Below are positions 7,601 to 13,976 of a stretch of DNA of 15,029 nucleotides, in pieces. The DNA is from UBA11524 sp964542315. GTDB lineage: Bacteria > Bacillota > Clostridia > Christensenellales > Aristaeellaceae. The number at the start of each line of letters is the position of its first letter. Positions within the stretch are counted from its first letter, which is position 1. The stretch is from contig CAZIUA010000064.1 in the NCBI GenBank assembly GCA_964542315.1, positions 1-15,029 of the forward strand, written 5' to 3'. Below the pieces are notes generated by a model. The model saw only the letters and a list, made by a program, of their open reading frames with translations, was not told the DNA's origin and did no database searches. The position numbers and the translations under genes are program-made.

Positions 7601-7694
7601 GAACGTGTCCATCTATGTGGGCGCTGGCCTGTCCGTGGTGTTTGCGGCGCTGTACGCTGTGTCGCTCCTCAAGGGCAAGAAGAAGGAGGCGTAA
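4605..7694 (+). CDS. Membrane-anchored, domain-permuted glycoside hydrolase family 3 enzyme
   Basis: GH3 enzymes release terminal beta-linked sugars with retention. In this 1029-residue protein the domain order is reversed from the usual one. After an N-terminal signal or anchor segment (8-29) comes the domain normally C-terminal: EEGTVLLKN, then RPGAEGSDYYP with the likely acid/base Glu222, and YTFGYGLSYTTFE. A fibronectin III-like domain follows (about 440-570). The (beta/alpha)8-type domain comes last, with GRNFEYYSED (799-808), the substrate-binding KHLAFNDQET (from 833) and GFKGLLSTD, whose Asp912 is the likely nucleophile. A helix at about 1001-1021 and a KGKKKEA tail anchor it, placing the catalytic part outside the cell. 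The same reversed order is known in rumen Butyrivibrio and Ruminococcus beta-glucosidases. ATG 4605 follows AAGGAGAG. Codons are strongly biased, suggesting high expression. Beta-glucosidase is likeliest; xylosidase or other specificity is possible. Confidence 0.93.
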   Translation: MKKTSLWRGLLAIALSLTVALSSLTGVAATWRTTIDSLLGTASTVTTTDDKFTSIYKTTDELVAAHMELGERVAEEGTVLLKNTNGALPLKGDKIKVTLFGMGAVYPFMGGTMGSTIDGATQRDLVAALTERGYEVNPTMLSIYQTMGMVKTGEKQSWGGVTPVYGYRPANFSTPYEPSEPSVSAYTAPAEEIGAGADPSYVDSFKEYSDAAIVVFSRPGAEGSDYYPGAKGIDQAKYEANSALGLVKHEREVLELAKANFDTVIVMINSGSAMEIEELKQDDQVDAIMYIGFPGAYGFLGVADLLNGKANFSGHLSDTYAVDPAMSPAAQNFGKIALQDLSPIVFEGSLMGQLAATSPLGSFGGAASMAADHYIVQAEGIYTGYKYYESRYYDTVVGQGNAASAKGASNGASAWVYDDEVSYTFGYGLSYTTFEQKLESVVVDPEAETITAKVTVKNTGSVAGKDVAQLYVQTPYTEYDKTHGVEKSAIEFLGMEKTSELKPGASETVTIVVDLKYVGSWDSTAKNGKGGYILDGGDYYFAVGNGAHEAVNNVLAAQGYTVEGNTAMTAKALIGEAGKVDETILATSENGTEIVNQLANADINYYKPGYATYLSRTDWDATFPRTYDDLTIDGDKLQEWVTALANEVYQIKADGTAVDTAGLPGDLTLADMAGVDDINDMRWDSLVRQIPVGTLIAKLVKGGSTVDVIPEIENPKVFQNDGPNGFSTSLNGRGALENADDPNASFTMATMANEVILGCTFNKELVRQWGQLMGNDGLWSGNYMIWGCAANLHRTPWNGRNFEYYSEDAMLSNYMAAATVQGALEYGIIVGPKHLAFNDQETQRSGVAPYMTEQKAREGELRAFQGAVEDAGALGAMTSFSRIGATPVNGSYGVLQNILRGEWGFKGLLSTDMQNNAGFFRPEMCLYASITMIADFSQNETMEQVVGTWPYFTEELIAQDEELVEIAREDMKYQLYALAHSAAQNVKTISVTPWWETALNVSIYVGAGLSVVFAALYAVSLLKGKKKEA

Positions 7695-8137
7695 TGACGA
7701 TGAAGAATCAGAAGATCGGCTTCTGGGCCTATGCGGTGGTGGCTGTGCTGGCCATCGTCTGCCTGGGTCTGTACATTGCCAATGTCAATCAGCCCTATTA
7801 TCAGGATATGAATCTCTCCGTGATCTGGGTCATGGTCGGTGCGCTGGCGTGCATCGCCGTGGCACTGGTGCTGCCCGCTGTGTCCTCCAACCGCCTGCTG
7901 ACGGTCGTGGCGGACATCGCCCGTGTGGTCGGCGCGGCGCTGATCATCCTCGCCGGCGCGACTTTCATCGGCATGCGCGTGGAATCCTTCGGCTACATCT
8001 ACGGTTCCAACCTGGAGCTGGGCAACGACGCTGCGTTCACCGCTGGCGGCCAGGCCATCCTGACCATCGGTGCGTTCGTCGTGACCTGGATCATCTCCGT
8101 GGTGTCCGCTTTCCTGCCCACCGGCAAGAAGGCCTGA
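7694..8137 (+). CDS. Small four-helix membrane protein coupled to the GH3 gene
   Basis: This 147-residue protein has four hydrophobic segments (about 10-29, 41-61, 68-93, 119-141) and a lysine-rich tail GKKA. Lysines before helix 1 and at the C-terminus suggest both ends are cytoplasmic, putting the polar loop 94-118 (ESFGYIYGSNLELGND) outside, on the side of the GH3 catalytic domains. The family is not recognised. Its ATG at 7694 shares one base with the GH3 stop (TAATG) and uses the GGAGG inside the end of the GH3 gene; an alternative ATG at 7700 would make it two residues shorter. Overlap implies translational coupling and roughly matched amounts, so a role in holding, folding or localising the anchored glycosidase is a reasonable inference, with no direct evidence. 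A terminator follows. Confidence 0.8.
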   Translation: MTMKNQKIGFWAYAVVAVLAIVCLGLYIANVNQPYYQDMNLSVIWVMVGALACIAVALVLPAVSSNRLLTVVADIARVVGAALIILAGATFIGMRVESFGYIYGSNLELGNDAAFTAGGQAILTIGAFVVTWIISVVSAFLPTGKKA

Positions 8138-8148
8138 TCCCCCACAAT

Positions 8149-8191
8149 CCCGGCGGCGGTCATATCCTGGCCGCCGCCTTGCGGTTTTTTT
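8149..8191 (+). terminator. Terminator after the GH3 operon
   Basis: GGCGGCGG (8152-8159) pairs with CCGCCGCC (8171-8178), and a basal CC/GG (8149-8150 with 8183-8184) can bring the stem up to a run of seven T residues (8185-8191). It separates the GH3 pair from the rhamnosidase gene, though the rhamnosidase has no clear promoter in the 43 bases left before its start, so read-through is possible. Confidence 0.8.
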
Positions 8192-8234
8192 GCAGGATCT
8201 TTCCCCCATTCATATTTCATCAGGTGGTGTTTGT

Positions 8235-10784
8235 ATGTTCCGGATCAAGAGATTTGCCTGTGAGACGCGCACGCAGCACAGCGTGACCGACGCAAAGAAC
8301 CCGACCTTCTCCTTCAGCGTGGAGAGCGACCGAAACGGCGCATCCCTGCGCGATGCCATCCTGCAGGTGAACGGCTGGCAGACGCAGGCGGATCAGATCG
8401 CACAGCGCTATGAAGGCCCCGCGCTGACGCCCTTCACCACCTACACGGCGGAATTGACCGCCACGGATGATCAGGGCCAGACGGCCTCGGCCACCCTGAC
8501 CTTCGAAACAGGCCGCATGGATACGCCCTGGCAGGCCCGCTGGATCACCGACGGCACTTACCGCTTCACCGAAAAGCATGTCTCCCCCGTGCCGCTGACC
8601 TTCCGCAAGCAGCTCCACCTGCGCGGCCAGGTCAGGCAGGCGCGCATCTACGCCACGGCGCTTGGCATGTATGAGCTGGCGCTGGACGGCGTCAAGGTCG
8701 GCGAGGAGTATTTCGCCCCCGGTTTCACCTCCTACAAGCACCGCCTGCTGTACCAGACCTATGACGTGACCGCGCAGCTGCAGGAAAACAGCCTGCTGAC
8801 CGCGGTTGTCGCAGGCGGATGGGCGGTCGGCACCTTCATCTATAACAGAAGTAACCGGTTCGCCGCAGACCGGCAGGCCTTCCTGCTGGAAATGCGCATC
8901 ACCTATGAGGACGGCACGCAGGAGATCATCGGCACGGATGAGACCTGGGAGGTCACGCGCGAAGGTGCGTACCGCCTGGCCGACCTCTACGACGGCGAAA
9001 CCTATGACGCAACGGTGGATGCATCCGCCGTGCAGTGGCATGCCGCATCTGTGGAGCGGCTGCGTGTCAAGCCTGAGATCACCGCGGCCTATCTGCCCGT
9101 CAAGGCGCACGAGGTCATGTCACCCGTGTCCGTCAAGGCGCACGAAAGCGGTCTGATCTACGATTTCGGGCAGAATTTCGCCGGCGTCATCCATTTGAAA
9201 CTTCGCGGCCGGAAGGGGCAGAAGATCACCGTCACCCATGCGGAGATCCTCAATCCCGACGGCAGCTTGAATACCGCGTTCCTCCGCTCTGCGAAGGCGA
9301 CCGCGACCTATATCTGCCGCGATGGCGAGCAGGAGTACTCCCCCCGCCTGACCTACATGGGCTTCCGCTATGCCTGCGTCCAGGGTATCGCACAGGAGGA
9401 CGTGACCGTCACCGCGCACGCACTGTATTCCGCCATCGGGCGCACCGGCGGCTTTGAATGCTCCGACCCCATGCTCAACCAGCTCCAGTCCAACATCCTC
9501 TGGAGCAGCAAGTCGAATTTCGTGGAGATCCCGACCGATTGCCCTCAGCGTGACGAGCGCATGGGCTGGACGGGCGATATCGCGCTGTTCTCCCCCGTGG
9601 CGTGCTTCAATTTCGATATGGCGCACTTCCTGGACAAGTGGATGGCCGATGTCCGCCTGGAACAGCTGCCCACTGGCGGTCTGCCCAACACCGTGCCGGC
9701 CAATGGCTTCGGCTTCCCGCTGACCATGCCCACCATGGCCATCGACTTCTGGGGCGATGCGGTGGTGCTGGTGCCGTGGGCGGAATACCAGGCGCGGGGC
9801 GATGTGCGCGTCTTGCAGGATTCCTACGATGCGATGAAGAAATATGTAGGTGCATGCCGCTTCTGGGCGGGCATCTGGGGGCTGGGGGATCGCCGCTACA
9901 TCTGGCACACCCCGTCGATGCTCCACTTCGGCGACTGGGTCGCGCCGGATGCGCCCCAGATGAGCCAGTGGCAGGCACGCAGCCAGTGGACGGCGACAGC
10001 CTCGCTGTGCCACACCAGCGCGCTGGTGGCGCAGATCGCCCGCATCCTGGGCAAGGACGGCGATGCGAAAAAGTATCAGACCCTGTCCGACCGCGTGGCG
10101 AAGGCCTACCGCAATGTCTTCACCGATGGGCATGGCAAGCTGAATAACGAATTTCAGACCGCGTATGTGCTGCCCATCGCCTATCACATGTTCCCCGAGG
10201 GCGAACAGCAGCAGGCCGCGGACAACCTCGCCGCCCTGGTGCAGCGCAATGACTACTGCATCGGCACAGGCTTCCCCGGCACGCCGTATATCCTCTTTGC
10301 CCTGGCGGACAACGGGCACACGGATACGGCCTTCCGCATGCTGATGAACACCAAATGCCCCTCCTGGCTCTATCAGGTGAAGATGGGCGCCACCACCATC
10401 TGGGAGCGTTGGGACGGGCTGGACGAAAACGGCGTATGCCCCATCAGCAACGACGGCACGGGCATGATGATCTCCTACAACCATTATGCCTCCGGTGCGG
10501 TGGGCGATTTCCTCTATCGGCGCATTGCCGGTCTGGAGGCGCTGGAGGCCGGCTATCGGCGCTTCCGCGTCAAGCCCCTCATCGGCGGCGGACTCACCCA
10601 CGCCAGCGCGCATACCGAAACGCCCTATGGCACGGCCGCATCCGCCTGGCGGATCGACGGCAGCACCTTCCGTGTGGACGTCACCGTCCCCATGGGAGCG
10701 GCGTGCGAGGTGATCCTCCCCGACGGCACCGCGCATGAGGTCTCCAGCGGCACCCATACCTTCACCTGCCCGATGAATCGATGA
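8235..10784 (+). CDS. Alpha-L-rhamnosidase, glycoside hydrolase family 78
   Basis: This enzyme removes terminal alpha-L-rhamnose from plant glycosides, pectin side chains or flavonoids by inversion. The 849 residues fit the family length. An N-terminal fibronectin-like segment (to about 95) and the bacterial rhamnosidase beta-domains (about 100-390) precede the (alpha/alpha)6 barrel. The barrel carries the hallmark TDCPQRDERMGWTGD with the general acid Glu441, and GATTIWERWDG with the general base Glu724. A C-terminal beta-domain follows (GYRRFRVKP, PYGTAASAW). There is no signal peptide, so it acts in the cytoplasm on imported substrate. ATG 8235 is set by AGGTGG seven bases upstream; frame extending back to 8190 has no ribosome-binding site and starts inside the terminator. 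The sugar transporter gene lies 40 bases downstream. Family assignment is firm; the natural glycoside is not known. Confidence 0.95.
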   Translation: MFRIKRFACETRTQHSVTDAKNPTFSFSVESDRNGASLRDAILQVNGWQTQADQIAQRYEGPALTPFTTYTAELTATDDQGQTASATLTFETGRMDTPWQARWITDGTYRFTEKHVSPVPLTFRKQLHLRGQVRQARIYATALGMYELALDGVKVGEEYFAPGFTSYKHRLLYQTYDVTAQLQENSLLTAVVAGGWAVGTFIYNRSNRFAADRQAFLLEMRITYEDGTQEIIGTDETWEVTREGAYRLADLYDGETYDATVDASAVQWHAASVERLRVKPEITAAYLPVKAHEVMSPVSVKAHESGLIYDFGQNFAGVIHLKLRGRKGQKITVTHAEILNPDGSLNTAFLRSAKATATYICRDGEQEYSPRLTYMGFRYACVQGIAQEDVTVTAHALYSAIGRTGGFECSDPMLNQLQSNILWSSKSNFVEIPTDCPQRDERMGWTGDIALFSPVACFNFDMAHFLDKWMADVRLEQLPTGGLPNTVPANGFGFPLTMPTMAIDFWGDAVVLVPWAEYQARGDVRVLQDSYDAMKKYVGACRFWAGIWGLGDRRYIWHTPSMLHFGDWVAPDAPQMSQWQARSQWTATASLCHTSALVAQIARILGKDGDAKKYQTLSDRVAKAYRNVFTDGHGKLNNEFQTAYVLPIAYHMFPEGEQQQAADNLAALVQRNDYCIGTGFPGTPYILFALADNGHTDTAFRMLMNTKCPSWLYQVKMGATTIWERWDGLDENGVCPISNDGTGMMISYNHYASGAVGDFLYRRIAGLEALEAGYRRFRVKPLIGGGLTHASAHTETPYGTAASAWRIDGSTFRVDVTVPMGAACEVILPDGTAHEVSSGTHTFTCPMNR

Positions 10785-10787
10785 CCT

Positions 10788-10804
10788 GCCGGGATCTTTC
10801 CGGC
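10788..10804 (+). other. Small hairpin between rhamnosidase and transporter genes
   Basis: GCCGG (10788-10792) and CCGGC (10800-10804) flank a seven-base loop right after the rhamnosidase stop. No T-run follows, so it is not a terminator; it could protect the 3' end of a processed message or tune downstream translation. Confidence 0.35.
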
Positions 10805-10824
10805 TGTGAAAGGAGCAACCCCTG

Positions 10825-12282
10825 ATGAGCAAGAAAACCTCCCGGATCTGGGATTCCCCCCTGACCCGATCCGCCGTCAAGACCGATGCAGTCCGCATGC
10901 CTGAGATGCTGCTGGGCTACTTCATCGGTCCGTTCGGCGCGCTTTTGTCCTCCGGCATCTTCACCAGCATGCTGCAGAGCTACTTCACCGATGTGCTGAA
11001 GCTGGATCTGAGCTTCCTGACGGCGCTGCAGCTCGTTTCGACCTTCCTGATCGTGGCGGCGAACCTGATCGTCGGCCAGCTGATCGAACGCACCCGCACC
11101 AAGGCCGGCAAGGCGCGCCCGTGGATCCTGCTGTCCGCGCTGGGCATCTCCATCAGCAGCGTGCTGATGTTCATCGTGCCGTTTGAAGGCACCGCCAAGC
11201 TCGTCTGGATCGCCATCGCGTATAACCTGTTCTACTCCGTGGCGTATCCGATCTACAACACCGCCAATTCGACGCTGATCCCCGTGTCCACCCGTGACAG
11301 CAAGGCACGCGGCGCGCTGGCCTCCTTCACCAATGTGGCAGGCCTGGGCGTCATGGGTTGCGGCTCGATGATCTTCCCGATGCTGGTGTCCTTCGCGCTC
11401 AAAGAGGATCAGAACCTGTGGTTCCTGGCGATGCTGGCCGTCGCGATCTTCTCCGCGCTGACGATCTACCTGCAGTTCCGCTTCACCCGTGAGCGTGTGA
11501 CCGAAGAGGGCGCCTCCGACACCGCATCCGCCCCGAAGGCGGCCTCCCTGGGCCAGCAGCTCAAGGCCGTCGCCAGCGAAAAGTGGTGGTGGATCATCAT
11601 CCTGTTCTATATGGGCTTCCAGTGGTCGGGCGCGTTCAAGAACGGCTCGATGACCTACTTCTGCAAGTGGGTGCTGGATAACACCTTCTTCGGCTCGGCG
11701 GATGCCTGGGGCGCCTCCCAGTCCCTGCTGTCCATCCTGGGCGCGATCCCCATGGCGGTGGCCTCCGTGCTGGTGGTGCCGCTGGCGAACAAGTTCGGCA
11801 AGCGCCTGGTCTGCATGATCGGCATGCTCGTGGGCGTTGCGGGCGGCGTGATCGCCGGCCTTGGCGGCGGCAACATCGTGCCGGTGGCCATCGGCGTGGC
11901 GCTCAAGTGCCTTGGCTCCAGCCCGGCCTGCTATCTGATCCTCGCCATGCTGGCGGATGTCATCGACCACATCGAGTTCAAGTCCGGCATCCGCACCGAC
12001 GGCCTGACCATGTCGATCTATTCCTCCATCATGGTCGCGGCCACGCCCGTCTGCAACGCCATCTTCTCCGCGATGCTGGGGGGTTCCGGCTATGACCAGG
12101 CGGCGGATGTCGCCCTTGGCACGCTGGGACAGACCGCCGCGGTGCAGGGCGCCATTTCCGTTTCCTACATCTGGATCGAGACCATCGCCTATGCGGTCTG
12201 TGCCGCGCTGATCTTCTTCTTCACCGTGGAAAGGAACCTTCCCGCGGAGCAGAAGGCCATCGCCGAACGTAAGGGCCTGTAA
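10825..12282 (+). CDS. GPH/MelB-type sugar transporter (major facilitator superfamily)
   Basis: The 485-residue protein has about twelve hydrophobic helices and the hallmarks of glycoside-pentoside-hexuronide:cation symporters: RTRTKAGKARPW (90-101) in the helix 2-3 loop, AYNLFYSVAYPIYN in helix 4, and STRDSKARGAL after it. Next to the rhamnosidase, a likely cargo is a rhamnosyl glycoside or oligosaccharide. In MelB, two helix-2 aspartates (Asp55, Asp59), four apart and just before PxxG, bind the coupling cation; aligned on the same glycine (Gly84) this protein has Ile76 and Asn80, so sodium coupling by the usual site seems unlikely. The ATG at 10825 follows AAAGGAGC by nine bases. No terminator separates it from the next gene 31 bases on. 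The family is fairly certain; substrate and coupling are inferred. Confidence 0.88.
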   Translation: MSKKTSRIWDSPLTRSAVKTDAVRMPEMLLGYFIGPFGALLSSGIFTSMLQSYFTDVLKLDLSFLTALQLVSTFLIVAANLIVGQLIERTRTKAGKARPWILLSALGISISSVLMFIVPFEGTAKLVWIAIAYNLFYSVAYPIYNTANSTLIPVSTRDSKARGALASFTNVAGLGVMGCGSMIFPMLVSFALKEDQNLWFLAMLAVAIFSALTIYLQFRFTRERVTEEGASDTASAPKAASLGQQLKAVASEKWWWIIILFYMGFQWSGAFKNGSMTYFCKWVLDNTFFGSADAWGASQSLLSILGAIPMAVASVLVVPLANKFGKRLVCMIGMLVGVAGGVIAGLGGGNIVPVAIGVALKCLGSSPACYLILAMLADVIDHIEFKSGIRTDGLTMSIYSSIMVAATPVCNAIFSAMLGGSGYDQAADVALGTLGQTAAVQGAISVSYIWIETIAYAVCAALIFFFTVERNLPAEQKAIAERKGL

Positions 12283-12313
12283 GGCAGCACAGAAGACTTT
12301 TCGGGGGCAGGAC

Positions 12314-12556
12314 ATGATTCTTTTTCATTCACCGCTGACCATGGCGCTGCTAATTGCGGCATCCGCCCTGGTTTTCATCGGCGCGATCATGAAAAAGGGG
12401 CATGTCCTGTCCTTTTTGGGTGCAGCGGCTTGCGCGCTGGCGGCACTGACGGGCTTGCTCAGCAGCGCATGCTGGCAGGAGGCGCTGCTGTATGTGCTCT
12501 GCACGCTGATCTGCGCCTCCGCGCCTTCGCTGTGGGAAGGGAGGGACGGACGATGA
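12314..12556 (+). CDS. Small hydrophobic membrane protein preceding the MBOAT gene
   Basis: This 80-residue protein is mostly membrane-embedded, with hydrophobic stretches at about 8-26, 30-50 and 54-70 and a charged tail WEGRDGR. The ribosome-binding site is modest (GGGGGCAGG). Its stop overlaps the MBOAT start (ATGA at 12553-12556), which supports real translation and coupling. I do not recognise a named family. I recall small membrane proteins of this kind directly before MBOAT genes in other Clostridia, and DltX is a small membrane partner in the D-alanylation system, but DltX is shorter with one helix and no sequence match is claimed. It could be an accessory subunit of the acyltransferase. 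Confidence 0.7.
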   Translation: MILFHSPLTMALLIAASALVFIGAIMKKGHVLSFLGAAACALAALTGLLSSACWQEALLYVLCTLICASAPSLWEGRDGR

Positions 12557-13947
12557 GCTTCGACTCCCTGGCGTATCTGATCTTCCTGCCCGTGGTGGCG
12601 CTGCTTTACCGCCTGACGCCCGGAAAGTGGCGCTGGCTGCCCCTGCTGCTGGCCAGCTGGTATTTCTACGCCCGGTGGAACATCGCGCTGACCGGCCTGA
12701 TCGTCGGCGTGACGGCATTTTCATGGGGCGCGGCACTGTTGATCAGCCGCACGCCCTGCAAGCGGACGCAGCGACTCCTCCTTGCGGCGGATGTATTCGT
12801 CTGTCTGGGGCTGCTGTGCTATTTCAAGTATTTCGGTTTCCTGACCGATACGCTGTCCGCCGTGGTGCGCCTCTTTAGCGGACGCGGCTTCGATGCATGG
12901 GCGGTCATCCTGCCCGTTGGCGTGAGCTTCTACACCTTCCAGGCCATGTCCTATGTGGTGGATGTGTACCGGGGCGACCTGCGCGCGGAAGGGCATTTCG
13001 GCTATTTCGCGCTGTACGTCAGCTTTTTCCCCCAATTGGTGGCCGGGCCGATCGAGCGCGCGACGTCGCTGCTTCCCCAGCTGCGCGCCCACCGCGATGC
13101 CACTGTGGCGGATGTCCGCATGGGGCTGCGGCTGCTGGCCACGGGGTACTTTCGCAAGGTGGTCGTGGCGGATCTCGCCGCGCCGCTGGTGGAGCGCGTC
13201 TATGGTGCGGCATTACCGGATGACTTTGCCGTGCTGGCGGGGACGCTGCTGTTCGCGCTTCAAATATACTGCGACTTCTCCGGCTATTCGGAGATCGCCG
13301 CTGGCAGTGCACGCCTGATGGGCATCCGCCTGATGCGCAATTTCGACCGGCCCTATCTGGCGGTGACCATCCGGGAATTCTGGCGGCGCTGGCATATCAG
13401 CCTGAGCACCTGGTTCACCGACTATGTGTACATTCCGCTGGGCGGCAGCCGTCACGGACGCAAGCGGCAGATCCTCGCGACGCTGGCAGTGTTTGCCCTC
13501 AGCGGCCTGTGGCATGGCGCGGCGTGGACGTTCGTGGTGTGGGGGCTGTTACATGGCCTCATGATGACGGCGGACATCCTCCTGCGAGAGCACCTGCCAA
13601 GCGGGCGCATCGGACGCATCCTCCTGCGCATGGGGACTTTCGCATGCGTCACGCTGACGTGGATTTTCTTCCGCGCCGAGAGCTTGTCGCATGCAGGGCT
13701 GCTGCTGCAAAGCCTGTTCAGCCGGTGGGATCTTCCGGCGGCGCTTTCGCTGCTGGATCTGTCCGCGCTGGATGTGCTCCTTTTCATCGGGATGCTGCTG
13801 CTGTTTCCGCTTTTGCACCGCGTATCCGAGGAGGAACGGGACATTCCCGATCTGTGGCTGGTGCTGCTGGTGCTGTCCATCGGCTTGAGCTGGATGATGC
13901 GCCTGGAGAACGGCACGGTCAGCGCGTTCATCTATTTCCAATTCTGA
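12553..13947 (+). CDS. MBOAT-family O-acyltransferase (AlgI/DltB-like)
   Basis: Membrane-bound O-acyltransferases of this group move acyl groups, usually acetyl, across the membrane for attachment to an extracellular polymer. The 464-residue protein begins with the usual MSFDSLAYLIFLP and YRLTP, and has ILPVGVSFYTFQAMSYVVDVYRG (residues 119-141), FPQLVAGPIER, LQIYCDFSGYSEIA, FWRRWHISLSTW with His281 and LSGLWHGAAWTF with His321, the two conserved histidines; His321 is the invariant catalytic one. Length and motif order match AlgI and its Bacillota relatives. The start at 12553 overlaps the preceding stop and follows GGGAGGG at a suitable distance, while frame extending upstream runs into that small gene. 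The SGNH gene begins 29 bases after the stop, as in alginate and Dlt-type systems. The acceptor polymer is unknown. Confidence 0.95.
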   Translation: MSFDSLAYLIFLPVVALLYRLTPGKWRWLPLLLASWYFYARWNIALTGLIVGVTAFSWGAALLISRTPCKRTQRLLLAADVFVCLGLLCYFKYFGFLTDTLSAVVRLFSGRGFDAWAVILPVGVSFYTFQAMSYVVDVYRGDLRAEGHFGYFALYVSFFPQLVAGPIERATSLLPQLRAHRDATVADVRMGLRLLATGYFRKVVVADLAAPLVERVYGAALPDDFAVLAGTLLFALQIYCDFSGYSEIAAGSARLMGIRLMRNFDRPYLAVTIREFWRRWHISLSTWFTDYVYIPLGGSRHGRKRQILATLAVFALSGLWHGAAWTFVVWGLLHGLMMTADILLREHLPSGRIGRILLRMGTFACVTLTWIFFRAESLSHAGLLLQSLFSRWDLPAALSLLDLSALDVLLFIGMLLLFPLLHRVSEEERDIPDLWLVLLVLSIGLSWMMRLENGTVSAFIYFQF

Positions 13948-13976
13948 CAGAACAGACTCGACAGGAGGTGACCGGG

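Noticed and set aside
9017..9026. GGATGCATCC inside the rhamnosidase gene, similar to the leader palindromes
   Set aside because: It is a single copy within a coding region, lacks the outer C of the 12-base motif and has no paired partner; it is likely a coincidence.
9120..10898. A 592-codon open frame on the minus strand opposite the rhamnosidase gene
   Set aside because: The sense strand carries unmistakable GH78 motifs; the antisense product matches nothing and results from GC-rich codon use.
10762..12315. A 517-codon open frame on the minus strand opposite the transporter gene
   Set aside because: The sense product is a clear membrane transporter; the antisense translation is His/Asp/Gly-rich with no domain.
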